This document shows positions 49,568 to 59,365 of a stretch of DNA of 64,000 nucleotides, piece by piece. Each line of letters begins with the position of its first letter. The stretch's first letter is position 1. A program made the translations under genes and the position numbers. This DNA is from Pseudomonas sp. W4I3. GTDB lineage: Bacteria > Pseudomonadota > Gammaproteobacteria > Pseudomonadales > Pseudomonadaceae. Below the pieces are notes generated by a model. The model saw only the letters and a list, made by a program, of their open reading frames with translations. It was not told the DNA's origin and did no database searches. Location of the stretch: the NCBI RefSeq assembly GCF_030816195.1, contig NZ_JAUSXS010000001.1:767501-831500 (forward strand), read 5' to 3'.

Positions 49568-51642
49568 ACGGATTCTTCACTGGCTTTCCGCCCGCGCGCG
49601 ACTGGTTCTACGGGGTGCGCACGTTCGCCGCCTCGATGATTGCGCTGTACATCGCCATGCTCATGCAAATGCCGCGTCCCTACTGGGCGATGGCCACGGT
49701 GTATATCGTCTCCAGCCCCTTTGTCGGCCCCACCAGTTCCAAAGCGTTGTACCGCGCCATCGGCACCTTGATGGGCGCGGCGGCGGCGGTGTTTTTTGTG
49801 CCGATGTTCGTGCAGTCGCCCTACATCCTGGTGGTGGTGATCGCGCTGTGGACGGGCACCTTGCTGTTCCTCTCCCTGCACCTGCGCACCGCCAATAACT
49901 ACGCGCTGATGCTGGCCGGCTACACCTTGCCGCTCATCGCCCTGCCGGTGGTGGATAACCCGCTGGCGGTGTGGGATGTGGCGGAGGCGCGTACCGAGGA
50001 GATCTTCCTCGGCATCGCCGTGGCTGCCGTGGTGGGCGCGATGTTCTGGCCGCGTCGCCTGATGCCGGTGTTCGATGGCTCGGTGGCCAAGTGGTTTAGC
50101 GACGCGCAGGTCTACAGTCAGCGCTTTCTCACACGCGATGTGGACCCGGAAGCGGTCAGCAGCCTGCGCGGCGGCATGGTCGCCACCTTCAACACCCTCG
50201 AATTGATGATCGGCCAGTTGCCCCACGAAGGCGCGCGGCCGCAGACAGTGCGCAACACCAAGGAACTGCGCGGGCGCATGATCCACCTGTTGCCGGTGAT
50301 CGACGCGCTGGACGACGCGGTGTACGCCATCGAACACCGTGCCCCGGAGTTTCTCGATCAGCTCACACCGCTGCTCAAAGAGGCCAACGCCTGGCTCGAA
50401 AGCACCACCCAGGCCGCTCCCCTTGAACGCTGGCGCGAGTTGCGCGACAAGATCGACGCCGCGCAACCCCAGGGCGAAGCGCTGGACGATCGCCACACGC
50501 TGCTGTTCTCCAACGCCTTGTACCGCCTCGGCGAATGGGTGGACCTGTGGCAAGACTGCCGCAGCCTGCAAGCCGCCATCGGGTGCGAAAGCCAGGACAC
50601 CTGGCGCGCCGTTTACCGCCACTGGCGCCTGGGCCGGCTCACGCCCTTCCTCGACCGTGGCCTGATGTTCTACTCGGCGTTTTCCACCGTCACCGCGATT
50701 ATCGTGGCCTCGGTGCTGTGGATCCTGCTGGGCTGGACCGACGGCGGCAGCGCGGTGATCCTCGCCGCCGTCGCGTGCAGCTTTTTTGCCTCGATGGATG
50801 ACCCCGCGCCGCAGATCTACCGGTTCTTTTTCTGGACCGCCATGTCGGTGCTGCTTGCCAGCCTGTACCTGTTCCTGGTGCTGCCCAACCTGCACGATTT
50901 CCCCATGCTGGTGCTGGCGTTCGCCGTGCCGTTCATCTGCATCGGCACCCTCACCGTGCAGCCACGGTTTTACCTGGGCATGCTGCTGACGCTGGTCAAT
51001 ACCTCATCGTTCATCAGCATCCAGGGCGCCTATGACGCGGATTTTCTCAACTTCGCCAACGTCAACCTGGCCGGCCCCGTGGGTTTGCTGTTTGCCTTTA
51101 TCTGGACCCTGATCGCCCGGCCCTTCGGTGCTGAACTGGCGGCCAAGCGCCTGACCCGTTTCAGCTGGCGCGACATCGTCAGCCTTACCGAACCTGCGAC
51201 CCTGGCCGAACACCGGCACATGGCCGCGCAAATGCTCGACCGCCTGATGCAGCACCTGCCGCGTCTGGCCCTCACCGGCCAAGACACCGGCACCGCCCTG
51301 CGCGACCTGCGCGTGGCGCTGAACCTGCTCGATCTGCTCGCCTATTCGCCGCGCATCCTCGGCGTACCTCGTGTGCTGCTCAACCAAGTGGTCGAAGGCG
51401 TGGGCGGTTATTTCAAGGCCTGCCTCAAGGCCGGTGAACGCTTGCCGGCGCCCAGCGGTCTGCTGATGACCCTGGACCGCACGCGCCGCGCCCTCAACGG
51501 CCAGGGCCTGCAAGACGCCGAAGACACGCGCCTGCACCTGCTGCATGCACTGGCCGGCCTGCGCCTGGCGCTGCTGCCTGGCGTGGAATTCATTGGCGGG
51601 ACAGAGATGCAAGCGCCGTTACCGGATGGAGCGCCTTTATGA
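49564..51642 (+). CDS. FUSC/AaeB-type aromatic acid exporter
   Basis: 692-aa inner-membrane protein of the fusaric acid resistance (FUSC) family: two blocks of about six helices (18-165 and 360-510) joined by a soluble linker and ended by a helical tail. MPRPYWAMATVYIVSSPFVG near the N terminus is the typical family block. It is the pump component, probably for aromatic carboxylic acids such as p-hydroxybenzoate or fusaric acid; the actual substrate is unknown. It starts with TTG overlapping the MarR stop and overlaps the DUF1656 gene by 4 bp. Confidence 0.89.
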   Translation: MNGFFTGFPPARDWFYGVRTFAASMIALYIAMLMQMPRPYWAMATVYIVSSPFVGPTSSKALYRAIGTLMGAAAAVFFVPMFVQSPYILVVVIALWTGTLLFLSLHLRTANNYALMLAGYTLPLIALPVVDNPLAVWDVAEARTEEIFLGIAVAAVVGAMFWPRRLMPVFDGSVAKWFSDAQVYSQRFLTRDVDPEAVSSLRGGMVATFNTLELMIGQLPHEGARPQTVRNTKELRGRMIHLLPVIDALDDAVYAIEHRAPEFLDQLTPLLKEANAWLESTTQAAPLERWRELRDKIDAAQPQGEALDDRHTLLFSNALYRLGEWVDLWQDCRSLQAAIGCESQDTWRAVYRHWRLGRLTPFLDRGLMFYSAFSTVTAIIVASVLWILLGWTDGGSAVILAAVACSFFASMDDPAPQIYRFFFWTAMSVLLASLYLFLVLPNLHDFPMLVLAFAVPFICIGTLTVQPRFYLGMLLTLVNTSSFISIQGAYDADFLNFANVNLAGPVGLLFAFIWTLIARPFGAELAAKRLTRFSWRDIVSLTEPATLAEHRHMAAQMLDRLMQHLPRLALTGQDTGTALRDLRVALNLLDLLAYSPRILGVPRVLLNQVVEGVGGYFKACLKAGERLPAPSGLLMTLDRTRRALNGQGLQDAEDTRLHLLHALAGLRLALLPGVEFIGGTEMQAPLPDGAPL

Positions 51643-51848
51643 TCGGTGACCTGGATATCAGCGGCGTATTCCTGCCCACGCTGCTGGTGCTGATGGGCAT
51701 TACGTATGTGTTGTTTCTGGTGGTGCACGGGTTGTTGACGCGCATGCACTTCTATCGCCTGGTCTGGCACCGGGCATTGTTCAATGTGGGGCTCTACGCG
51801 CTGTTGCTGGGCGCGGTGGACTCACTCAGTCGATACCTGATGACATGA
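51639..51848 (+). CDS. DUF1656 (AaeX-like) small membrane protein
   Basis: 69-aa protein with two hydrophobic helices (about 9-30 and 45-63) joined by TRMHFYRLVWHRALFN, typical for DUF1656 proteins located between FUSC and HlyD genes. The role in the pump is not established. It overlaps both neighbours by ATGA. Confidence 0.9.
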   Translation: MIGDLDISGVFLPTLLVLMGITYVLFLVVHGLLTRMHFYRLVWHRALFNVGLYALLLGAVDSLSRYLMT

Positions 51849-52735
51849 AAAAACCTTTTTTGACCATCGGCCGTGTAGTCCTGACGTTACTGATCGTGAG
51901 TTTCGCGGTCGTCGTCGTGTGGCGCATGGTCATGTACTACATGTTCGCCCCCTGGACCCGTGACGGGCACATCCGTGCCGACATTGTGCAGATCGCCCCG
52001 GACGTGTCCGGGCTGATCCAGCGGGTGGACGTGCGCGACAACCAGTTGGTGACCAAGGGCCAGGTGCTGTTCGCCGTCGATCAGGACCGCTTCAAGCTGG
52101 CCCTGCGTCAGGCCCAGGCCGCCGTGGCCGATCGCCAGGAAACCCTGGCCCAGGCCCAGCGCGAGTACAAGCGCAACCGTGGCTTGGGCAACCTGGTGCC
52201 CAGCGAGCAACTGGAAGAAAGCCAGTCCCGCGTGGCCCGTGCCCAGTCAGCCTTGGCCGAGGCGCAAGTGACGGTGGATTCCGCCCAGCTCAACCTCGAC
52301 CGCTCGGTGATCCGCAGCCCGGTGGACGGCTACGTCAACGACCGCGCGCCGCGCACCCAGGAATTCGTCACCGCCGGGCGCCCGGTGCTGTCGGTAGTGG
52401 ACAGCAATTCCTTCCATATCGACGGCTACTTCGAAGAAACCAAGCTCGACGGCATCCGCGTCGGCATGGGCGTGGACATCCGCGTGATCGGCGACAACGC
52501 CCGTCTGCATGGGCATGTGCAAAGCATCGTCGCCGGTATCGAAGACCGCGACCGCAGCAGCGGCTCCAACCTGCTGCCCAACGTCAACCCGGCGTTCAGC
52601 TGGGTGCGCCTGGCCCAGCGGATTCCCGTGCGTATCGCCTTTGACGATGTGCCGGCGGACTTTCGCATGATCGCCGGGCGGACGGCGACGGTGTCGATCA
52701 TCGACGACAAGACCAACGACGGAGCCCAGCCATGA
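51845..52735 (+). CDS. HlyD-type membrane fusion protein (AaeA-like)
   Basis: 296-aa adaptor with an N-terminal membrane helix (about 8-32), lipoyl halves PDVSGLIQRVDVRDNQLV and LDRSVIRSPVDGYVNDRA, and a short coiled coil with LAQAQREYKRN. Length and motifs fit AaeA of FUSC pumps, which is shorter than EmrA. It should connect the FUSC pump to the outer-membrane channel encoded next. Confidence 0.9.
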   Translation: MKKPFLTIGRVVLTLLIVSFAVVVVWRMVMYYMFAPWTRDGHIRADIVQIAPDVSGLIQRVDVRDNQLVTKGQVLFAVDQDRFKLALRQAQAAVADRQETLAQAQREYKRNRGLGNLVPSEQLEESQSRVARAQSALAEAQVTVDSAQLNLDRSVIRSPVDGYVNDRAPRTQEFVTAGRPVLSVVDSNSFHIDGYFEETKLDGIRVGMGVDIRVIGDNARLHGHVQSIVAGIEDRDRSSGSNLLPNVNPAFSWVRLAQRIPVRIAFDDVPADFRMIAGRTATVSIIDDKTNDGAQP

Positions 52736-54174
52736 AGCAACTGCTGGCCACCGCTGCGCTGGGGGTATTGCTGTCGGCCTGCCAGGCGGTAGGCCCGGAC
52801 TACTCGCTGCCGGACACGGCGGCCATGAACCGAGGCGACCTGCAAGGCGCCATCGCGGGGCAGGGTAATAATGTAGTGTCGGCGCCCGTGCCGACAGACT
52901 GGTGGAAGCTCTACAACGACCCGCGCCTGGATGAGCTGGTGCGCCAGGCCATGGCCTCCAACACCGACCTGCGCGTGGCCGCCGCCAACCTGCAACGTGC
53001 GCGCTACCAGACCCAGCAGGCTGAATCCGCAGGCGGCTGGAGCGCCGGCGCCAAGGCCGAAGCGCAGCGCCTGCAGGAATCGGGCGAAGCCTTCTTGCTG
53101 GCCGACAAAGTGCCGGTGGGCAACATCGGCAGCGTGGGCATCACCACCTCGTACCAGTTCGACCTGTTTGGCACTTTGCAGCGCGGCATCGAAAGCGCCC
53201 AGGCCAGCGCCGATGCGGCCCAGGCGGCCGCCGACATCGCGCGCATTACCCTGGTGGCCGATGTGGTGCGCTCCTACACCCAGGTCTGCGCGGCCAACGA
53301 AGAGCTGGCAATCGCCAACGAATCTCTCGACCTGCAAGCCCAAAGCACCAAGCTCACCCAGCGCCTGCGCGACGCCGGGCGTGGCGATGAAACCCAGGTG
53401 ACGCGCTCGCAAACCCAGTACAAATCCCTGCGCGCCGATATGCCGCGCTACGAAGCGGCGCGCCAGGCGGGGCTGTTCCGTTTGTCGATGCTGCTGGCCA
53501 AACCGCTTGATCAACTGCCGGCCGGTACCGGCAGTTGCGCCGAGCTGCCGCACATTGCTCAGCTGTTGCCGGTGGGCGACGGCGCGGCGCTGCTCAAGCG
53601 CCGCCCCGATGTGCGCCAGGCCGAACGCCAATTGGCTGCTGCCACCGCGCGCATCGGCGTGGCCACCGGCGCCTTGTATCCGGACATCGCCATCGGCGCC
53701 ACCGTGGGCACGGTCGGCTTGCTCGACAACCTCGGCCAACCGGCGACCAATCGCTGGGGCTTTGGCCCGATGATCAGCTGGACGGTGCCGACCAACGGCG
53801 CCCGCGCGCGCATCCATGAAGCCGAAGCCGCCACCCAGGGCGCTCTGGCGCATTTCGACGGGGTGGTGCTCAACGCCATCCGCGAAACCCAAACGGGCCT
53901 CGCGCAGTACACCGCCATGTTGCAGCGCCGTGAGGCGCTGGCCGACGCCGAACGCTCGGCGCATGAAGCGGCGGACCAGACCCACCGCTTCTTCCAGGCC
54001 GGGCGCGAGTCGTTCCTCGCCGACCTGCAAGCCACCCGCACCTACACCGCCATGCGCGCGCAATTAGCGGAGGCCAACACCCAGGTTGCGATGAGCCAGA
54101 TCGATCTGTTCCTGGCCCTGGGCGGCGGTTGGGAAAGCGGACGAACGCACGGTGTAAAACCCGGCAAACCATGA
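52732..54174 (+). CDS. NodT-family outer membrane efflux lipoprotein
   Basis: 480-aa outer-membrane factor: lipobox LLSACQ with the modified Cys at about residue 17, then AVGPDYSLPD. The repeated helical hairpins include LLKRRPDVRQAERQLAAATA, a NodT/OprM hallmark. It overlaps the adaptor gene by 4 bp and ends the MarR-FUSC operon. It is only distantly similar to the other NodT protein at 40722-42170, so the two pumps have separate channels. Confidence 0.91.
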   Translation: MKQLLATAALGVLLSACQAVGPDYSLPDTAAMNRGDLQGAIAGQGNNVVSAPVPTDWWKLYNDPRLDELVRQAMASNTDLRVAAANLQRARYQTQQAESAGGWSAGAKAEAQRLQESGEAFLLADKVPVGNIGSVGITTSYQFDLFGTLQRGIESAQASADAAQAAADIARITLVADVVRSYTQVCAANEELAIANESLDLQAQSTKLTQRLRDAGRGDETQVTRSQTQYKSLRADMPRYEAARQAGLFRLSMLLAKPLDQLPAGTGSCAELPHIAQLLPVGDGAALLKRRPDVRQAERQLAAATARIGVATGALYPDIAIGATVGTVGLLDNLGQPATNRWGFGPMISWTVPTNGARARIHEAEAATQGALAHFDGVVLNAIRETQTGLAQYTAMLQRREALADAERSAHEAADQTHRFFQAGRESFLADLQATRTYTAMRAQLAEANTQVAMSQIDLFLALGGGWESGRTHGVKPGKP

Positions 54175-54256
54175 GGTGATTGCTATGCTTTGTCAGGTGA
54201 GGCGCCGTGAAGCCTCGCTTGACACTGCTCGCGTTTGCTCATGGGGATTGCATGCA

Positions 54257-54889
54257 ATGAAAAACCCTTATGCTCCCGCTTTCTGGTGCGTGCTCTTCGC
54301 ACTGGTGCTGCTATCGGCCGCGTATTTCTACGGGGTCATGCTCGCCCACCAACTCGACAAGGCCATGGTGTTTCTCGACAGCGCCTGCCTGGTCATCGGC
54401 ACCTTGTCCATCGGCGTGGTGGCCTGGGCGTCCTATCAAAACCAACGCGTGAAGCGCAAATTGCTGGAGCAGGGCAAGACCCGCGTCGCGATCTGGGACA
54501 CCAAGGTTGCCCTGCGCCGTGTCGAAACCGTGTTCGACCGCTATTTCTGGGGCAGCTATTGGCAACCCGGTCGCACGTTCCAGGAAGTGATGGGCGACCT
54601 CACCGGCACGCCCCTGGAAAAAAGCCTCGAAGTGCTGAAAAAGCAGTGCGTGGTGCTCGACCGGCAGGTCGCGGAGGGCAGGCACTGGCTCAATAACGCG
54701 CGGGAATTATCCGATGTCGCCACGCAAATGGCCCGTGAGCGCTACCAGCTGGACTTCTGCGACCCCAAGGCCGACACCCCCGGCAATGCCGTGATACACC
54801 GCGAGTTTGAGGTGTTGGTCTACACCTGGACGGCGCGTCTGAAGAGTTTTGATCACCAACTGGACGAAATTGAGCTGGAGTACTCCTGA
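54257..54889 (+). CDS. Putative membrane protein of unknown function
   Basis: 210-aa protein with two membrane helices (about 7-27 and 38-58) followed by a soluble, mostly helical domain with VALRRVETVFDRYFWGSYW in the middle and a C-terminal helix KSFDHQLDEIELEYS. ATG 54257 follows GGGGA; the frame is open for 81 bp upstream but those starts lack a ribosome site and would add a non-hydrophobic tail. It is probably separate from the efflux operon (82 bp gap). I do not recognise the family. Confidence 0.65.
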   Translation: MKNPYAPAFWCVLFALVLLSAAYFYGVMLAHQLDKAMVFLDSACLVIGTLSIGVVAWASYQNQRVKRKLLEQGKTRVAIWDTKVALRRVETVFDRYFWGSYWQPGRTFQEVMGDLTGTPLEKSLEVLKKQCVVLDRQVAEGRHWLNNARELSDVATQMARERYQLDFCDPKADTPGNAVIHREFEVLVYTWTARLKSFDHQLDEIELEYS

Positions 54890-54980
54890 ACTCCTGCTGA
54901 ACTGATCCCTCTGAAAGGCTGGGCCGTTTACGCCCGCCAGTGCTAATCTTCCCCCGCCTTTCGGCCATACGGGCCAGTAT

Positions 54981-55080
54981 TGTAGGAGCGAGCTTGCTCG
55001 CGAAAAACTCATCGACACCGCGGTTATTCAGAATGCACGCGTTATCGTTGACGTTCTTCGCGAGCAAGCTCGCTCCTACA
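54981..55080. repeat. Palindromic repeat, second REP family
   Basis: TGTAGGAGCGAGCTTGCTCG and its inverted partner ending CGAGCAAGCTCGCTCCTACA, about 100 bp across; the same family as 43863-43963. Confidence 0.85.
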
Positions 55081-55128
55081 GTTCAAGGAAGACAGCCCTC
55101 TTCTCACAGGATTTGATCAGGTCACTTC

Positions 55129-56625
55129 ATGAATAAGCCAGCAGTCGTTCTTTTGGGTTTCGTTGTCGCCGTTGGCGTCGTCAGTGCAGGCGGCGCCTGG
55201 TACACCGGCAAACAGCTGGAGCCGGTTCTGCAAACCGCGATCCAGAACGCCAACAAGGAACTGCAGACCTCCATGGCCGGCGTTGACGGCAGCGTGTCCC
55301 TGGAGCTGGTGTCCCTGGACCGTGGCGTGTTCAGCAGCACCGCCCACTACCGCCTCAAGGGCCAGGGCAGTGTGTTCGGCGAGCAAAACCCGAACCCCGA
55401 GCTGCTGTTTGTCGACCATATCGAACACGGCCCGCTGCCGTTTTCGCGCCTGGTCACCCTGAAGTGGCTGCCGGTCATGGCCACCAGTCACTACGAGCTG
55501 GAAAAGAACGCCACCACCGAGCAATGGTTCTCCGCCAGCAAAGACGTGTCGCCGCTCAAAGGCGTGGCCAATATCGGCTACAGCCGTTCGGTCAACGGCA
55601 ACGTCGAGCTGTTGCCTCTGGAGTTCAAGGATGACAAGTCTTCGGTGAGCTTCTCCGGCGCCAACGTTGAGTTCGACAGCAGCGCCGAAGGCCAGAAGGT
55701 CAAGGCTGACGGCTACATGAACAGCCTCAAGATCGCGGCCGTCGATGCCAATGGCGATGCGTTCGAAGCCGAACTGGCCGGCCTGACCGTCGCCAGCAAC
55801 CTGGCCAAGTCCACGTTCGGTTTCTACACTGGCCAGAACACCGTCGAGCTGACCGACACCAAGGTCACCTTCGGTCCGCAGAAAACCGTGCTGACCCTCA
55901 AGAGCTTCGAGCAGAAAGATTCCAGCGAGACCAAGGACAACAACCTGGCCGGCCGCGTCGACTACAAGATCGACGAAATCGGTTACCAGGGTAAGCCTGT
56001 CGGCTCGGCCGCCATGGCCGTCAGCATGAAGAACGTCGATATCCCGGCGATGCTGGTGCTGACCAAGCTTTACCAGGACAAGATGCAGCCGGTGCAAGCC
56101 GCCGCCGCTGCCGGCCAACCCGCGCCGGAGCTGCAACTGACCGAAGCCGAGCAGACCCTTGCCGAAGCCAATATCAACCAGATGCTGGCCGCCAAGCCGC
56201 AACTGGCGGTGGAAAACCTGTCGCTGAAAACCACCCACGGCGAAAGCAAGTTCAATTTCGTGCTGGACCTGGCCAAGCCGGCCTCCATGGAACTGCCGCC
56301 GGTTGAGCTGGGCAAGCAGATGATCTCGCTGCTGGACGCCAACCTCACCCTGTCCAAGCCGATGATTGGCGATGTGGCCGCGCTGCAGGCGCAGGTCGGC
56401 GGCGTGACCGACCCGAAAGCCATCGAACAGCAATCGCAGATGGCGGCCGAGATGGTCAGCGGTGTGGCGGTTGGTACTCAACTGGCAACCCTGGAAGGCA
56501 CCGATGTGGTCTCCAAGCTGCACTACGCCAACAACGAAGTGACCCTCAATGGCCAGAAGATGACCGTCGAGCAGTTCATCAGCTTCGTCATGTCCAAAGC
56601 TGGCGCCATGGGCGGCGGCCAGTAA
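55129..56625 (+). CDS. DUF945 / YdgA family protein
   Basis: 498-aa envelope protein of the YdgA (DUF945) family. The N-terminal hydrophobic segment (about 6-22), followed by AGGAWYTGKQLEP, matches YdgA-like openings and suggests an anchor in the inner membrane with the rest in the periplasm. The body is beta-rich, with features such as VSLDRGVFSSTAHYRL and SFSGANVEF, resembling AsmA-like or lipid-binding folds. No enzymatic motif is seen and the function is unknown. It is preceded by a REP repeat and followed by a strong hairpin, so it is likely a single-gene unit. Confidence 0.83.
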   Translation: MNKPAVVLLGFVVAVGVVSAGGAWYTGKQLEPVLQTAIQNANKELQTSMAGVDGSVSLELVSLDRGVFSSTAHYRLKGQGSVFGEQNPNPELLFVDHIEHGPLPFSRLVTLKWLPVMATSHYELEKNATTEQWFSASKDVSPLKGVANIGYSRSVNGNVELLPLEFKDDKSSVSFSGANVEFDSSAEGQKVKADGYMNSLKIAAVDANGDAFEAELAGLTVASNLAKSTFGFYTGQNTVELTDTKVTFGPQKTVLTLKSFEQKDSSETKDNNLAGRVDYKIDEIGYQGKPVGSAAMAVSMKNVDIPAMLVLTKLYQDKMQPVQAAAAAGQPAPELQLTEAEQTLAEANINQMLAAKPQLAVENLSLKTTHGESKFNFVLDLAKPASMELPPVELGKQMISLLDANLTLSKPMIGDVAALQAQVGGVTDPKAIEQQSQMAAEMVSGVAVGTQLATLEGTDVVSKLHYANNEVTLNGQKMTVEQFISFVMSKAGAMGGGQ

Positions 56626-56649
56626 GCCAGCCTGAAATGCGGTAAAAAA

Positions 56650-56679
56650 ATGTGGGAGGGGGCGAGCCCCCTCCCACAT
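56650..56679 (+). terminator. Tight REP-like hairpin after ydgA
   Basis: A 14-bp perfect stem (ATGTGGGAGGGGGC / GCCCCCTCCCACAT, loop GA) follows the stop codon by 24 bp and is followed by TTGTTTCTG. It is made of two fused REP cores and probably works as a terminator. Confidence 0.7.
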
Positions 56680-56769
56680 TTGTTTCTGTGCCTGGCAAAA
56701 ATTCCCTTTCTGCCAATTCTGAACAATTGTTCTGAATTACCCTGGCCACTGGCTGGCTAAGAGATAGTT

Positions 56770-56871
56770 CCTCACAGGAAAGCTAGGTCGGGTCCCGAGA
56801 CGCCGACACCCTGATGCCTCTCGCTCAGGATCACCCATCGTTGCGGCTTTCCTTGTAAGGAAGCCGACGAC
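56770..56871 (+). promoter_or_regulatory. pgaA leader with ribosome-site hairpin
   Basis: GGCTTTCCTT (56845-56854) and AAGGAAGCC (56857-56865) pair across GT with one bulged T and cover the AAGGA ribosome site of pgaA. A smaller hairpin TTCCT CAC AGGAA lies upstream, and there are three GGA motifs in the leader (near 56777, 56827 and 56859). E. coli pgaA is repressed by CsrA at GGA sites in its leader, so Rsm/Csr control is a fair inference. Confidence 0.4.
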
Positions 56872-59353
56872 ATGTTGCCAATCCATTCACTCAGCGCTTC
56901 AGGCCGGTTGCGGCTGCTCATCGCAGCAGCCCTGTGCAGCCAATTGCTCATGCCCGGCTATGCCCTGGCAGACCCCCGCCTATGACGCCCTGATCATCCA
57001 GGCCCGCAACGGTCACTTCACGCCGGCTCTGACGCAGCTGCGCCAACTCTCCGCCGAACGCCAAACCCCAGGGCAGGTCAGCGATCACCTGGTGATTGCC
57101 GGTTGGGCCGGGCAGGACGCCGAAGTGCTGCAGGTGTACGAAGCCCAGGGCAAACATCGCAACCTCAGCAGCCAGGCGCTGGCCACGGTGGCGCGCACGT
57201 ATCGCAACCAAAAACAGTGGGCCCAGGCCGAGACGGTCTACCGCCAGGCGCTGTTGCGCGAACCGAATAATATCGACCTGCAACTGGGCCTGGCACTCAC
57301 CCAGGCCGATGGCGGCAAAGCCAGCGAGGCGGTGCAACGCTTGCGCGCGCTGGTGGCCGCGCAACCGAACGATCCTAACCGTCGCATGGCCCTGGGCTAT
57401 GCGCTGAGCCGTGCCGGCTTGAACTACGACGCGCTGTTTGAATTCGACCAGGCGTTTATCCGCGCCGGTGACAAGCCCGACGTGGCGCGTGAATACATCG
57501 TCGCCCTGCAAAAGGCCCGCTTGCCGGAAGCCGCGCTGCGCTTGTCGGCCAAGCGCCCGGGCCTGGTGGACGCGGTGACCCAGCGGCGCCTGGAAGGTGA
57601 CCTGGCCGCCGAGCGCGTGCGCATCGCCGAGTTCGCCACGCGCACGGAAAAAGAACGCTACGTGGTGGCCGACCGCGCCATCAACGACTACGACCGACTG
57701 ATCGCCCGCTGGGCCCCGGACGCCAGCGCCCATGACGACGTGGTGCGCTGGCGCATCGACCGCCTGGGGGCGCTCAAGGCCCGGGCGCGCACCGCGCAGG
57801 TGATTCGCGAGTCCCAGACCCTCAACAGCGAAGGCGTGCAGTTGCCCACTTACGCGGTGCGTTGGGTCGCCGCGTCGTACCTCGACCAGCGCCAGCCGGA
57901 AAAAGCCGAACCGCTGTATCGCCAGGTGTTGAACGCACCGGATGCCGACGCCAGTTACCGCGTCGACGACAGCACTGCGTTGTTCTACGCGTTGCTTGAA
58001 AGCGACAAGGTCGAGGACGCCCGCCAGGTCGCCGACACCCTCGCCAAAGAGCAGAAACCCCGCGTCGAACTCAAGGGCCTGCCGATCGGCAACCCCAATG
58101 ACAATTGGATGGACGCGCAACAGCTGTCTGCCCAGGCCGGCACCTTCGGCGGCGACCTGCCGGGCAGCGAAGCCAGCCTGGAAGCCTTGGTGGCCAAAGC
58201 GCCGGGCAACGTCGGCCTGCGCCTGGCCCAGGCCGACATGTACCGCGCCCGCGACTGGCCGCGCCGCGCCGAAGGCACCCTCAAGGAAACCGAAGCCCAG
58301 GCCCCGCGCGACATCGGCCTGGAAGTTTCCCAGGCCTACACCGCCATGGACCTGCAGGAGTGGCGCCAGATGGACGCCCTCACCGACGATGTGGTGGCGC
58401 GCAACCCGGACAACCGCCAGGTGCAACGCCTGAGTCGCCTGCGCGATGTACACGACATGGCCGAACTGCGCGTCGAGGCCTACACCGGCAAAAGCTACGG
58501 CGGCGGCAATAACAACGACACCGGTGCCGTGGCCGGTAGCCGCGACTGGGGCATCGAAAGCGTGATCTACACGCCGCCCATCGACGAAGACTGGCGCCTG
58601 TTCGCCGGTGCCGGCTACGCCACCGCCGACTTCAGCGAAGGCACTGGCCAGCACCGTTGGCAGCGCGTGGGTGTGGAGCGGCGCACCCGCGACATGACCC
58701 TTGAGGCCGAAGTGTCCAACCATTCCTACGGCGATGGCTCCAAGCAAGGCGCGAGCGTGTCGATTGCCCGCGACATCAACGATCACTGGCAGTACGGAGG
58801 CAGCCTCGGCTACCTGCTCAGCACCACGCCATTGCGCGCCTTGAACGACGGCGTGACGGCCAACGGCGGCAGTGGTTTTATCCGCTGGCGCGCCAATGAA
58901 AGCCGCGAATGGAAACTGACCCTCAGCCCGTCGCACTTCAGCGACGGCAACGACCGCTTCGAAGCGCTGCTCAGCGGCCGCGAGGGCATTTACAGTTCGC
59001 CCCATGTGCAAGTCGACCTCGGCCTTGAAGTCGGCGCCAGCCGCAACAGCAAGGAAGACACCGCCTACTTCAACCCGAAGTCGGACTTCACGGTGTTGCC
59101 GGTGATCAACATCAATCACGTGCTCTATCACCGCTACGAGACCCAGTGGAGCCAACAGTTCCAGATCGGCGCGGGTACCTACAGCCAGCGTGACTACTCC
59201 ACCGGCGGCATCGGCCTTATCGGTTACGGCCAACGCTTTCGCTGGAACGACGTACTGGAAATGGGCGCCAACCTCAGCCTGATCAGCCGACCTTATGACG
59301 GTGATCGCGAACGCGATCTGCGCCTGCTCGTCGACCTCACTTACCGTTTCTAG
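56872..59353 (+). CDS. pgaA: PgaA outer membrane PNAG porin, frameshifted
   Basis: Outer-membrane exporter of poly-beta-1,6-N-acetylglucosamine, about 826 aa when corrected: signal peptide ending GYALA, a TPR-like periplasmic half (about 30-510) that binds PgaB and polymer, and a C-terminal beta barrel ending LLVDLTYRF. The true start is ATG 56872, preceded by AAGGA. As read, that frame stops at TGA about 31 codons on; deleting one C from the run CCCCC (56973-56977) joins the signal peptide to DPAYDALIIQ. Without correction only a form starting at ATG 56960, lacking a signal peptide, would be made. pgaB follows after 12 bp. Confidence 0.9.
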
Positions 59354-59365
59354 AAGAGCCTGACC

